The notes: generated by a model not told the origin, from the letters alone. A stretch of DNA of 64,000 nucleotides from Lactobacillus sp. (GCA_022484695.1 JAKVKU010000009.1:1-64000); one strand, 5' to 3'. Positions 9,065-18,815 are shown, counted from the stretch's first letter. Numbers and translations: made by a program.

Positions 9065-9763
9065 TCAATTACCCATGAACATTTTGATAATCATGTTCTG
9101 GCTGATTGTTTTGGCCGATCGTGTTAAGGCTTCGGATACGTGGTAGGTATCCAAGATGAATTCAGGTTCTAACTGTCCAGCAGCGCTGTAGTTAATTTCT
9201 GGGTTATCAATGACTAAATTAATGTTGTGGTCCACTGATAAGTTTTGAATCGCACTAATATCTAAGTTGCTAATTTGGCCGATAATAATATCCACCACGC
9301 CAGCAGCTTCCGCAATACTAATTCGTTCTTGTAACCCAATAATACCATAGTCAATAAAGCCATCCAATTCGGCGATAATTTGGGTATCGTCGTTTGTAAT
9401 GACTGCTTGGGCAGTTTGTAATTGTTTTTGGAACTCATGAACATCGTTTAAGCTACGTTGATCGTCAATAATGATTCTGCGGGTGCCAATAGCTTCAAGC
9501 TTGGCAATTGTTTGAGGCAGGGTCCATGATGTACTTGGGGCACAGTCAATAGGCGCATCGGCAATAATGTTCATTGTCGTGGCGTTGGCTAAGCGTTGCA
9601 CATAATTCAGGTACTCCGTGGTGTCTAATAAAGTTGTGTCCGCCGTCCCTAAAAGTTGGGTACTCACTAAGGCACTATCCAAATAGACTTCTGTGAAGCC
9701 TTGAGATTCTAAGTACTTGATCATTAACGCATTTGAAGCAGCTGGAATAATGTGTGACATCAT
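9065..9763 (-). CDS. PEP mutase/isocitrate lyase superfamily-like protein, T-box controlled
   Basis: A 232-residue predicted TIM-barrel protein. The pattern IPAASNALMIKYLESQGFTEVYLDSA, followed by an LLGTADTTLLDTTEYLNYVQRLA segment and NIIADAPID, follows the layout of the PEP mutase/isocitrate lyase superfamily (x-DADTGFG-x in typical members). The second metal-binding Asp appears replaced by Pro, and IIIDDQ stands where IHIEDQ is usual. It may therefore be a divergent or non-canonical member. AAGGG precedes the ATG. A T-box leader lies directly upstream, and the branched-chain genes ilvA and ilvB flank it. The reaction is unknown; a role connected with valine or 2-oxoacid metabolism is inferred from context only. 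Confidence 0.7.
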   Translation of the reverse strand: MMSHIIPAASNALMIKYLESQGFTEVYLDSALVSTQLLGTADTTLLDTTEYLNYVQRLANATTMNIIADAPIDCAPSTSWTLPQTIAKLEAIGTRRIIIDDQRSLNDVHEFQKQLQTAQAVITNDDTQIIAELDGFIDYGIIGLQERISIAEAAGVVDIIIGQISNLDISAIQNLSVDHNINLVIDNPEINYSAAGQLEPEFILDTYHVSEALTRSAKTISQNMIIKMFMGN

Positions 9764-9818
9764 AATACATCCCTTTCTTAAACAATAATTAAATCAAGAA
9801 CTAAATCAAAAATGGAAA

Positions 9819-10045
9819 CAAAAAACGCCCTCTGATATCAATATCAAAGGGCGTTTTATACGCGGTACCACCTTACTTCGTAGCAGAAACATCTGCTACC
9901 TCGTTACACCAGGGTAAAGCCTGGTCGCTTCGCAATGGCATACAAGGATCTGTACGTGGAGTAACCTTCGGAAAGAACACCTACCCGCTTACAGCAACTC
10001 CGGGCTCTCTGTGAAGTGTGTTAATTCTTACTCGTTCCAATTTTG
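9819..10045 (-). promoter_or_regulatory. T-box leader (tRNA-sensing riboswitch)
   Basis: Read on the minus strand, the leader contains an AGAGAG/GTTGCTG-type stem I, then the T-box core AGGTGGTACCGCG (about 9874-9862). A terminator stem AACGCCCT...AGGGCGTT with six T residues follows (about 9857-9818). In stem I, GGAGT pairs with ACTCC, and the triplet just before ACTCC is GTT, suggesting a valine specifier. The T-box UGGU would pair with a tRNA acceptor end having A73, which fits tRNA-Val and excludes a U73 tRNA such as firmicute tRNA-Gly. The specifier was assigned by eye. Confidence 0.9.
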
Positions 10046-10070
10046 CTTTAATAATCTTTTAATTTATCCA

Positions 10071-10098
10071 AATATAACACACAGAGAAGAGATGTCAA
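10071..10098 (-). promoter_or_regulatory. Promoter of the T-box transcript
   Basis: On the minus strand, TTGACA (complement of 10093-10098) and TATATT (complement of 10071-10076) are separated by 16 bases, just upstream of the T-box leader. Confidence 0.82.
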
Positions 10099-10183
10099 CA
10101 CTTATTTTGGGGATTCACAGCTTTATATTTAAAAATTCATAAAATCTTCTATTAAAGGCGACAAAATAGGCTTTTGAAAGCAT

Positions 10184-10201
10184 ATAAGGGAATTCCCTTA
10201 T
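10184..10201. promoter_or_regulatory. 18-bp perfect palindrome in the ilv intergenic region
   Basis: ATAAGGGAATTCCCTTAT is an exact inverted repeat with no spacer. It lies between the leftward T-box promoter and the rightward ilvB promoter region. There is no T tract after it, so it does not resemble a terminator. It could be a dimeric repressor operator; the protein that would bind it is unknown. Confidence 0.5.
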
Positions 10202-10294
10202 TTATAAAATACGGGGTTGACTTTATAAAAAATTCAAGTTAAATTTGGGCAATCAGCAAGAAGTTGATTTGTTTATCACCAAAAACTTATTTTT

Positions 10295-10387
10295 GATTTT
10301 TTGAAATTCAGGCTTTACGTTTTGAAAAATATGTGTATAATGCGTGTTACGACGCAAATTTAACACCAAAATATTTTTTTGAAAATA
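10295..10387. promoter_or_regulatory. Two CodY-like sites and an upstream promoter candidate before ilvB
   Basis: Compared with the CodY consensus AATTTTCWGAAAATT, 10373-10387 matches 12 of 15 positions and 10295-10309 matches 11 of 15. A TTTACG (10314-10319) and TATAAT (10336-10341) pair with 16-base spacing lies between them. CodY represses branched-chain amino acid genes in many Firmicutes, but these matches are AT-rich and could arise by chance. Confidence 0.35.
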
Positions 10388-10400
10388 AATCAAAAAGTTG

Positions 10401-10428
10401 TTGACAAGTTTCAAATTTGTGTTAATGT
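10401..10428 (+). promoter_or_regulatory. Probable ilvB promoter
   Basis: TTGACA (10401-10406) and TAATGT (10423-10428) with a 16-base spacer. The transcript would have a leader of about 80 bases. The 9764-10514 gap therefore holds the T-box unit, the palindrome, CodY-like sites and the ilvB promoters; I see no open reading frame with a ribosome binding site in it. Confidence 0.65.
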
Positions 10429-10514
10429 TAGAAACCAATGAGAGGTTGATGAGTAATCATTAATCTTTCGGCAAGCAAAATGATAGTCAGGTAAATTAAA
10501 GAAAGGATGATTAC

Positions 10515-12224
10515 ATGCTCGCAAAACAGTCGCCCAATCCGGCCCAACATTTAAACGGTTCTGAAATATTGGTTCAAGCTTTAGTGAGAAATCGAGTGGA
10601 TCTGTTGTTTGGTTATCCCGGCGGTGCCGTTTTACCTGTGTATGATTCCTTTTACACCGATTCTTTTGCCAACATTTTAACCCGACACGAACAAGGTGCT
10701 GTCCATGCTGCTGAAGGGTACGCGAAAACCACCGGGAAAACCGGGGTTGTCTGTGTCACCAGTGGTCCCGGGGCGTCCAACGCCATGACCGGAATCGCCG
10801 ATGCCATGTTAGATTCCGTCCCATTGGTAGTTTTAACCGGACAGGTTGCCACCAGTGTGATCGGTACGAATGCTTTCCAGGAATTGGACATCATCAGCAT
10901 GACCAAGGCCATTACCAAGGCGAATTTTCAACCTAAACGGGTGGAAGACTTAGCAGCTATCTTGGATCAAGCCTTTGCCATCGCCCAAAGCGGCCGTAAA
11001 GGCCCGGTGGTGGTGGATTTACCTAAAGATGTCATGTCTGCATACTTAGATTCAGAACAAACCAGCTCCAAGCAGGCCACCAAAAGTGCCACACCTTTGG
11101 CACCCCAGCAAAAAGCCATGTTGGCTGAGATTTTGCAGGGGTTGCAACAGGCCAGCAAGCCATTGATTTTAGTTGGCGCTGGGGTCAGTGCTGCTGGCGC
11201 TACCGAGGTGTTTCGGCAGTTTTTGAATCAATGGCAGGTGCCAGTTGTCAGTACATTGTTAGGTTTGGGTACAGTTCCCAGTGATGATCCCAATTTCTTA
11301 GGGATGGGCGGCATGCATGGCACTTATGCGGCCAACATGGCCCTACATGAATGCAATTTTCTCTTGAATATTGGGGCCCGGTTTGATGACCGGCTGGTGC
11401 CAAATCCGAAATTGTTTGCCCAAGATGCAGTGATTGCCCATATCGATGTGGATCCCCGTCAAATCGGGCGGATCGTGCCCACACGTTATGGTGTAACTGG
11501 CGATGCTAAAACGGCGCTGGACTACTTAGTCCAAGCACCAGCACCCAAAGCAGCAACTAGTGCCTGGCAACATTTGCTGACATTGCGCAAAACCCAGCAT
11601 CCCTATAGTTATCGCAAGAGCCAACAACAGTTAAAACCCCAAGAAGTCATTGAAGCTGTTGGTCGCATCACCCATGGTGATGCCATCGTGACCACCGATG
11701 TGGGACAGCATCAAATGTGGGCGGCCCAGTATTACCCTTACCAACATCCCAAACAACTCATCACTTCGGGGGGACTTGGGACCATGGGTTTTGGTATTCC
11801 CGCAGCGATTGGCGCTAAAATCGCCAATCCTCAAAAAACTGTTGTCCTGTTCGTAGGGGATGGGGGCTTTCAGATGACCAGTGAAGAGTTGGAAGTTTTA
11901 ACCAACGAGCACTTGGTTATTAAGATCATCTTGTTGAATAACAAGACTTTGGGCATGGTGCGTCAGTGGCAAGATGAGTTTTATCAGCACCGACGTTCCC
12001 AAACGGTGTTTAGTCACCAGCCTAATTTCGCAGACTTGGCCCATGCTTATGGCATTGGCTACAGCCGCTTAACCAAAGGATGTCAACTAGACGAGACTTT
12101 GACTGAGATCTTTGCTAAACCAGAATCAACCTTGATTCAAGTTGATATCCCCAGTGATGAACAGGTTTATCCCATGATTGCGCCAGGTCATGCCAATAAT
12201 GACATGATGGGGCTAGATCAATAA
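10515..12224 (+). CDS. ilvB: Acetolactate synthase, large (catalytic) subunit
   Basis: A 569-residue ThDP enzyme that condenses two pyruvates, or pyruvate with 2-oxobutyrate. The catalytic Glu lies in RHEQGAVHAAEGYAK, and the ThDP/Mg2+ motif is GDGGFQMTSEELEVL...LNNKTLGMVRQWQDEFY. The MVRQWQDEFY segment is typical of the FAD-containing biosynthetic AHAS rather than the catabolic AlsS. AAAGGATG precedes the ATG. No small regulatory subunit gene (ilvN) follows; ilvC is the next gene after about 75 bases. It is divergent from the T-box gene and probably forms an ilvB-ilvC unit. Confidence 0.95.
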   Translation: MLAKQSPNPAQHLNGSEILVQALVRNRVDLLFGYPGGAVLPVYDSFYTDSFANILTRHEQGAVHAAEGYAKTTGKTGVVCVTSGPGASNAMTGIADAMLDSVPLVVLTGQVATSVIGTNAFQELDIISMTKAITKANFQPKRVEDLAAILDQAFAIAQSGRKGPVVVDLPKDVMSAYLDSEQTSSKQATKSATPLAPQQKAMLAEILQGLQQASKPLILVGAGVSAAGATEVFRQFLNQWQVPVVSTLLGLGTVPSDDPNFLGMGGMHGTYAANMALHECNFLLNIGARFDDRLVPNPKLFAQDAVIAHIDVDPRQIGRIVPTRYGVTGDAKTALDYLVQAPAPKAATSAWQHLLTLRKTQHPYSYRKSQQQLKPQEVIEAVGRITHGDAIVTTDVGQHQMWAAQYYPYQHPKQLITSGGLGTMGFGIPAAIGAKIANPQKTVVLFVGDGGFQMTSEELEVLTNEHLVIKIILLNNKTLGMVRQWQDEFYQHRRSQTVFSHQPNFADLAHAYGIGYSRLTKGCQLDETLTEIFAKPESTLIQVDIPSDEQVYPMIAPGHANNDMMGLDQ

Positions 12225-12276
12225 TAATTTTGGTATCACATTGACTGGATGCAGTTGATTGTAGGTATAGATATAA

Positions 12277-13320
<1,044 letters not shown>

Positions 13321-13366
13321 TCAAAACCTCCTAGTTTGACAAGGACTTAACTGGATGTACAAAAAG

Positions 13367-13409
13367 CAGCCGACCCTAAACCTTGGTTTACCGTCGGCTG
13401 TCTTTTTTT
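13367..13409 (+). terminator. Terminator after ilvC
   Basis: CAGCCGAC (13367-13374) pairs with GTCGGCTG (13393-13400), with inner TAAACC/GGTTTA pairing, followed by TCTTTTTTT. Confidence 0.88.
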
Positions 13410-13445
13410 AATACGAATATTATTACAGATGAAAAGGTGAGGCTA

Positions 13446-14228
13446 ATGGCGAGAATTTTAAAATTTGACGACGTGTCCGTCACCCGGGGTAAGCGGGAAA
13501 TTATCAAACATTTAAGTTGGCAAGTTCATACCGGGGAAAATTGGGCCATTTTAGGCCTCAATGGTGCCGGTAAAACCACCATGTTAAAGATGATCCATGG
13601 GGATCTTTGGCCCACAAGCGGCCAATTGGAAGTGTTGGGGGGTCAATTTGGCCATATCAGTATTCCCGAATTGAAGACCAAAATCGGTTGGGTCAGCACG
13701 GCTTTGCAAGATGAATTGCATCCCGGTGACGTGGTAGATGAGATCATTTTATCCGGGAAGTTTGCCAGCATTGGTATCTATCAGGAATATTCAACTGAAG
13801 ATCTAGAAACCGCTCGGCAAATCCTCAAGGACCTGGGGGGCGCCAAGTTATTGGGCAAACCTTACGCGGTCTTGTCCCAAGGGGAGCGTCAATTGATTTT
13901 GATTGCCCGGGCTTTGATGGCCCAACCCCAATTGCTGATTTTAGACGAACCTTGTAATGGCTTAGACCTGTTTGCTAGAGAAGAGCTGTTAAATCGCGTC
14001 GCTGACATTGCCAACCGGCCAGATAGCCCAGCGTTGTTGTTGGTGTCCCATTATACCGAAGAAATTCTGCCGGCCTTTGACCATATGCTCCTGCTCCGGG
14101 GCGGGGAAATCGTGCAACAGGGCCCCCGCCAAGATTTGATGCAAGATGCGGTTTTATCAGATTTTTATCAAAAACCCATCCAGACCCAACATATCACCGG
14201 CAATCGCATTGCCGTTTATCCCAAATAG
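13446..14228 (+). CDS. ABC transporter ATP-binding protein, YlmA-like
   Basis: A 260-residue cytoplasmic ATPase. Walker A is GLNGAGKTT, the signature is LSQGERQ, and Walker B is LLILDEPCNGLD, followed by the H-loop VSHYTEEI. The pattern resembles the stand-alone YlmA/ModF-like ABC ATPases, for which no permease is usually encoded alongside; none is seen here either. The ATG at 13446 with AGGTGAGG upstream is preferred over an in-frame ATG at 13383 that lies inside the ilvC terminator. A terminator follows, so it is probably monocistronic. The substrate is unknown. Confidence 0.88.
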   Translation: MARILKFDDVSVTRGKREIIKHLSWQVHTGENWAILGLNGAGKTTMLKMIHGDLWPTSGQLEVLGGQFGHISIPELKTKIGWVSTALQDELHPGDVVDEIILSGKFASIGIYQEYSTEDLETARQILKDLGGAKLLGKPYAVLSQGERQLILIARALMAQPQLLILDEPCNGLDLFAREELLNRVADIANRPDSPALLLVSHYTEEILPAFDHMLLLRGGEIVQQGPRQDLMQDAVLSDFYQKPIQTQHITGNRIAVYPK

Positions 14229-14240
14229 TGACAGACACTA

Positions 14241-14275
14241 AGACTCTGATTGCCCACCGGCTCAGGGTCTTTTTG
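14241..14275 (+). terminator. Terminator after the YlmA-like gene
   Basis: AGACTCTGA (14241-14249) pairs with TCAGGGTCT (14262-14270), followed by five T residues. Confidence 0.85.
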
Positions 14276-14395
14276 AGTGGTTTAAGTTGTTGAAAACGGC
14301 TATCCTAAGCATATAACTACCTTTTCTTTACTGAATTAACTAAAATGACCATATGTGGTATGAATTCGTTATCATATTTAAGTTAGGGGGAATTA

Positions 14396-16180
14396 ATGAT
14401 GCTCAAAACATTATTGACGGCAGTTCGGGAATATCGCCGTCAATCATTACTGACACCGCTGTTAGTAGCCCTTGAAGTGGGAATCGAAACCTTCATTCCA
14501 TTTTTAATGGCAGCCATTATCGACCAGGGAATCACCCCCGGGCGTGTAGATGTCATTTGGCGCTTAGGCTTGATTTTATTGGCCATGTCCGTGGTTTCAC
14601 TGGCCAGCGGGGCTGCATCCAGCTGGTTTTCCAGCCACGCGGCGGCCGGCTTTTCTAAAAATTTGCGCCACGATATCTTCTATAATATTCAAAAATTTTC
14701 CTTTGAAAATATCGACCATTTCTCCAACTCCAGTTTGGTGACCCGGATGACCACGGATATCACCAACGTGCAAAATGCTTATCAGATGGCCATTCGGATC
14801 GCGGTGCGGGCGCCTTTGATGCTGATTTTCTCCATCATCATGGCCTTTAACATCAACGCCCAAATGGCCACGATCTTCGTGGTGGTGGTGCCCATCTTAG
14901 GGGTGGCGTTATATATCATCGTGCACTTTGCTTATCCCTTGTTTCAAAAAGTATTTAAACGTTACGACCGTTTGAACCAAGTCGTTTCGGAAAACTTGCG
15001 GGGGATTCGGGTGGTGAAGACCTTCGTTCGGGAAAAAGAAGAAATCAACAAATTTGACACCGCGTCATCAGATATTTTCAGCACTTATTCCAAAGCCCAG
15101 CGCTTGCTGGCACTAAATGCCCCCTTGATGACCTTCATGATCAATACCACGATCTTAGCGATTTCTTGGATCGGGGGTCAGATGATCGTGGGCAACAGCA
15201 TGCAGACCGGCCAACTGGTCAGTATGTTTGCCTATGCCATGTCCGTGTTATTTAGCTTGATGATGCTCAGCAATATTATTACCCAATTGTCCTTATCCCA
15301 GGCTTCAGGTAATCGGATCGTGGCGGTGTTAAATGAAACCGCTACGATCACCGATCCAAAAGATCCCGTGATGGCCGTGCCCAATGGGACCGTGGATTTT
15401 GAAAACGTGAGTTTTTATTATGCTAAAAAACGCAAACAACCCACGTTGAGTAATATTAACTTGCACATTCAAAACGGCGCCTTGATCGGGATTATTGGGT
15501 CCACCGGTTCGGGGAAATCCACCCTGGTACAATTGCTGCCCCGGCTTTATGAAGCCAATGCTGGCACGGTGAAGGTGGGGGGTATCCCAGTACAAAATTA
15601 CGATTTACGCACGTTACGGGACAATGTGGCCATGGTGCTACAAAATAACATGCTGTTTTCCGGGACCATTAAGGACAATTTGCGCTGGGGCAATCCCGAC
15701 GCCACCGATGCTCAAATGATCGCCGCCGCTAAACTGGCCCAGGCCGACGACTTTATCAAGGAACTGCCCCAGGGCTATGACACTTATGTGGAACAAGACG
15801 GCAGTAACGTGTCTGGAGGCCAAAAACAACGGCTCACCATCGCCCGGGCCCTGTTGAAACAACCGAAAGTTTTGATCATGGACGATTCCACCAGTGCCGT
15901 GGATACGGCAACGGAACAAAAAATCCGCGACGCCTTCAGCCATGATTTACCGGATATGACCAAGATTTTGATCTCCCAGCGAATTGCTTCCATTTCGGGG
16001 GCCGATGAAATCGTGGTGATGGATCAAGGGAAAATCAATGACATTGGCACCCATAGTGAATTATTGGCCCGCAATGCCATTTACCAAGATTTGAACAAGT
16101 CCCAAATCCATGCCTCACAAGATCCCGATGTGAATCCCGACACGAAAACCTTGCAGAAAGTAGGTGACCGTCATGAATAG
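14396..16180 (+). CDS. Heterodimeric ABC exporter subunit, LmrC/BmrC-like
   Basis: A 594-residue half transporter: six N-terminal membrane segments (about residues 1-310) and a C-terminal ATPase. Walker A is GSTGSGKST and the signature SGGQKQR is canonical. The catalytic Glu after Walker B is Asp (VLIMDDSTSAVD) and the switch His is Gln (SQRIAS). This is the degenerate-site half of heterodimeric multidrug-type exporters. It overlaps the next gene, which has the complementary features. Two ATGs (14396 and 14399) follow GGGGG. The transported compound is not known; drugs or lipids are usual for the family. Confidence 0.92.
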   Translation: MMLKTLLTAVREYRRQSLLTPLLVALEVGIETFIPFLMAAIIDQGITPGRVDVIWRLGLILLAMSVVSLASGAASSWFSSHAAAGFSKNLRHDIFYNIQKFSFENIDHFSNSSLVTRMTTDITNVQNAYQMAIRIAVRAPLMLIFSIIMAFNINAQMATIFVVVVPILGVALYIIVHFAYPLFQKVFKRYDRLNQVVSENLRGIRVVKTFVREKEEINKFDTASSDIFSTYSKAQRLLALNAPLMTFMINTTILAISWIGGQMIVGNSMQTGQLVSMFAYAMSVLFSLMMLSNIITQLSLSQASGNRIVAVLNETATITDPKDPVMAVPNGTVDFENVSFYYAKKRKQPTLSNINLHIQNGALIGIIGSTGSGKSTLVQLLPRLYEANAGTVKVGGIPVQNYDLRTLRDNVAMVLQNNMLFSGTIKDNLRWGNPDATDAQMIAAAKLAQADDFIKELPQGYDTYVEQDGSNVSGGQKQRLTIARALLKQPKVLIMDDSTSAVDTATEQKIRDAFSHDLPDMTKILISQRIASISGADEIVVMDQGKINDIGTHSELLARNAIYQDLNKSQIHASQDPDVNPDTKTLQKVGDRHE

Positions 16181-18062
16181 TGGTGTCCGTTCCTTTGGCA
16201 AAAAAGGCGCTGGCCCAAGGCATACCGGGGCAACCGTCAAACGCCTGTTGGGCTTGATTTTCACCAGTTATCCCTTGCCATTGATTGTGGCCATGGTCAG
16301 CATTATCATCGCGGCCTTAGCGGGGGTCATGGGCTCCTTATTCTTGCAGCGCTTAGTGGATGACTACATTTTGCCCCTGGTCCAACAGCACAGCCATGAC
16401 TTCTCTAACCTATTCCGGGCGATTTTGATCATGGGGGGCATCTATTATGTGGGCGTCATTGCCACCTTGCTCTTCACCCAAATCATGCCGGTGTTAGGCC
16501 AGCGGATTCAGCGGCGGGTGCGCGATGACATGTTTGCCCATATGCAGACTTTGCCGGTGGGTTATTTTGACCAGAATGATTACGGGGATGTGATGAGTCG
16601 TTATACCAACGATGTGGACACCTTGATGCAATTGATCAGTCAAAGTTTGCCCCAATTTGTGTCCTCTTTATTTAACATTGTCTTTGTCATTGTGGGGATG
16701 TTGACCCTAAGTCCCTTGTTGACGATCTTATCCCTGTTCATTTTTGCCTTGAGTATTGGCGTGATTCGCTTTTTAAGCAAACGTTCCAGCAAATATTTCC
16801 AGGCCCAACAGCGTTCGTTAGGGCAAATCAATGGCTTTATCGAAGAAAATTTAAACGGCTTAAAAGTCGTCAAAGTGTTTAGCCATGAAAAAGAATCGGA
16901 AGCTACCTTTGATAAATATAATGAATCCCTGCGCCAAGATGCGGCTTTAGCCAATGGTTATTCGACGATGCTGTTTCCCATTATGGGCAACATCGGGAAC
17001 ATTTTGTACGTCTTAACGGCCCTGGTTGGTGGGATTTTAGTGGTGAGTCATACCACGGTCCTAACCCTAGGGGCCATTGCGGCTTTCTTGCAATTAAGCC
17101 GGAACTTCAGTCAACCAATTTCCCAGATTTCTCAGCAATTAAACGCCATCATCATCGCCTTAGCCGGGGCCGAACGGATTTTCCAATTGTTGGATGAAAA
17201 ACCTGAAGTGGATAATGGCCAAGTTACTTTGGTCAAAGCCCACGCTGGGGCTGATGGGCAATTGGTTAAAGATGACCAGGGCAGCCTTTATGCTTGGGAA
17301 GATCCTAAACAAACCGCCCTGATCCCCCTAAAGGGTCGAGTGGTCTTTGACCATGTGGACTTCAGTTATGATGGCCAAAAGCAAATTCTAAAGGATATCA
17401 ACTTGGTGGCCGAAGCCGGCCAAAAAGTGGCCCTGGTGGGGGCCACTGGGGCAGGGAAGACCACTATTACCAACATGTTGAATCGGTTTTATGAAATCGG
17501 CAGTGGCACCATTACCTACGATGGCATCAATATTGTGGATATCAAAAAGGATTCTTTGCGCCAGTCTTTGGGGATGGTGTTACAAGAAACCAACCTCTTC
17601 ACGGATACCGTGGCCAATAATATTCGGATTGGGGATTTGCAGGCAGACGATTCGGCGGTGGAAAAAGCCGCCAAGTTGGCCAATGCCGATGGCTTTATTC
17701 AAAATCTCCCCCAAGGCTATCAAACCCTGATTGCTAACGGCGGCAGTTCCTTATCCCAAGGGGAGCGCCAATTGCTCTCCATTGCTAGAGCCGCCGTGGC
17801 CGATCCGCCGGTGATGATTTTAGACGAAGCCACCTCCAGTATCGATACGAAAACTGAACGTCAGGTGCAAGTGGGGATGGACAATTTAATGGCCCATCGC
17901 ACCACGTTTGCCATCGCCCACCGCTTGTCCACGATCTTTAATGCTGATCTAATTTTAGTCATTGAAGACGGCGAAATTAAAGAACGGGGCAATCACGATA
18001 CCTTGATGGCTCAAAAAGGCATATATTACGAACTATATACGGGGAAAACAATTTTAGATTAA
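16173..18062 (+). CDS. Heterodimeric ABC exporter subunit, LmrD/BmrD-like
   Basis: A 629-residue half transporter with six membrane segments and a C-terminal ATPase: Walker A GATGAGKTT, Walker B MILDEATSSID with the catalytic Glu, and switch His in IAHRLST. The signature is altered to SLSQGERQL, so the degenerate site is formed with the partner encoded just upstream. An insertion of about 30 residues before the ATPase (VKAHAGADGQLVKDDQG) is typical of the longer partner of such pairs. The ATG at 16173 with AGGTG upstream is preferred to a GTG at 16164. It overlaps the previous gene by 8 bases. Confidence 0.92.
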   Translation: MNSGVRSFGKKGAGPRHTGATVKRLLGLIFTSYPLPLIVAMVSIIIAALAGVMGSLFLQRLVDDYILPLVQQHSHDFSNLFRAILIMGGIYYVGVIATLLFTQIMPVLGQRIQRRVRDDMFAHMQTLPVGYFDQNDYGDVMSRYTNDVDTLMQLISQSLPQFVSSLFNIVFVIVGMLTLSPLLTILSLFIFALSIGVIRFLSKRSSKYFQAQQRSLGQINGFIEENLNGLKVVKVFSHEKESEATFDKYNESLRQDAALANGYSTMLFPIMGNIGNILYVLTALVGGILVVSHTTVLTLGAIAAFLQLSRNFSQPISQISQQLNAIIIALAGAERIFQLLDEKPEVDNGQVTLVKAHAGADGQLVKDDQGSLYAWEDPKQTALIPLKGRVVFDHVDFSYDGQKQILKDINLVAEAGQKVALVGATGAGKTTITNMLNRFYEIGSGTITYDGINIVDIKKDSLRQSLGMVLQETNLFTDTVANNIRIGDLQADDSAVEKAAKLANADGFIQNLPQGYQTLIANGGSSLSQGERQLLSIARAAVADPPVMILDEATSSIDTKTERQVQVGMDNLMAHRTTFAIAHRLSTIFNADLILVIEDGEIKERGNHDTLMAQKGIYYELYTGKTILD

Positions 18063-18142
18063 GCTTTTAATATATTCTGTTGGTTGTTATAATAACTTTT
18101 GAGTTACTGTACCAATATAATTATTTTGGAGGTAAAGCCAAC

Positions 18143-18745
18143 ATGGATAAAACACGCAGTGTCGCATTTGAAGTCAGTATTTTAGGGTTGCTGTCTGCAC
18201 TTTTGGTATTACAAGTTTATATTCCCCTGGTCATCCCTGGGGGTGTTGCCATCACGACGATGCACATCACCGTCGCTTTAGGGGCCGTTATTTTAGGTAC
18301 CCGGGATGGGGCAATTTTAGGGGGCGTTTGGGGTTTGTTGTCCTTATTTAGAGCCTATACTTCCCCAGATGGTCCTTTATCAATTCTGTTATTTACCAAT
18401 CCGTTGATCGCCATTGTTCCCCGGGTCATGGTGGGGGTTGTGGCCGGGCTATTGTTCAGCTTTTTTGTCAAACGGACCAAACTCAACAAACCGCTGAGTT
18501 TAGGGATCACCGGCCTGCTCAGTGCCTTAACTAATACCGTCTTGGTGGTTTTATTCACCTGGGGTTGGTTTAGCTTTAAGGGCGCCGGCGTCTTATTGAA
18601 AACGGCAGGCGCAGCCAACACGCAAAACCTATTACTGTTTTTAGTTGTATTGGTCAGCTTTAATGCCATCATTGAAGCCATCGTGGGCACCTTGTTAGTG
18701 CCGACTATCGGCATGCCCCTGTTACGATTTAGAAAAAATAACTAA
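18143..18745 (+). CDS. ECF transporter S component, PanT-like
   Basis: A 200-residue membrane protein with about six hydrophobic segments. The VAITTMHITVALGAVILGTRDGAILGGVWGLLSL stretch and PRVMVGVVAGLLF match the pattern of the ECF substrate-capture subunits proposed for pantothenate (PanT type). Such subunits work with a shared EcfA-EcfA'-EcfT module that would be encoded elsewhere. TTGGAGG precedes the ATG at 18143. The vitamin assignment is by resemblance only; another small vitamin or precursor is possible. The gene is convergent with a lipoprotein gene and shares a terminator with it. Confidence 0.8.
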   Translation: MDKTRSVAFEVSILGLLSALLVLQVYIPLVIPGGVAITTMHITVALGAVILGTRDGAILGGVWGLLSLFRAYTSPDGPLSILLFTNPLIAIVPRVMVGVVAGLLFSFFVKRTKLNKPLSLGITGLLSALTNTVLVVLFTWGWFSFKGAGVLLKTAGAANTQNLLLFLVVLVSFNAIIEAIVGTLLVPTIGMPLLRFRKNN

Positions 18746-18810
18746 AAAAAGAGCCACACCTTGCAATCAACCCAGAATTTCTTTAGGCTGAAAATAAGAT
18801 GTGGCTTTTT
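18745..18810. terminator. Bidirectional terminator between convergent genes
   Basis: AGCCACACCTT pairs with AAGATGTGGCT across a 33-base loop, with A and T tracts on both sides, between the PanT-like gene and the lipoprotein gene. Confidence 0.8.
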
Positions 18811-18815
18811 AGATT

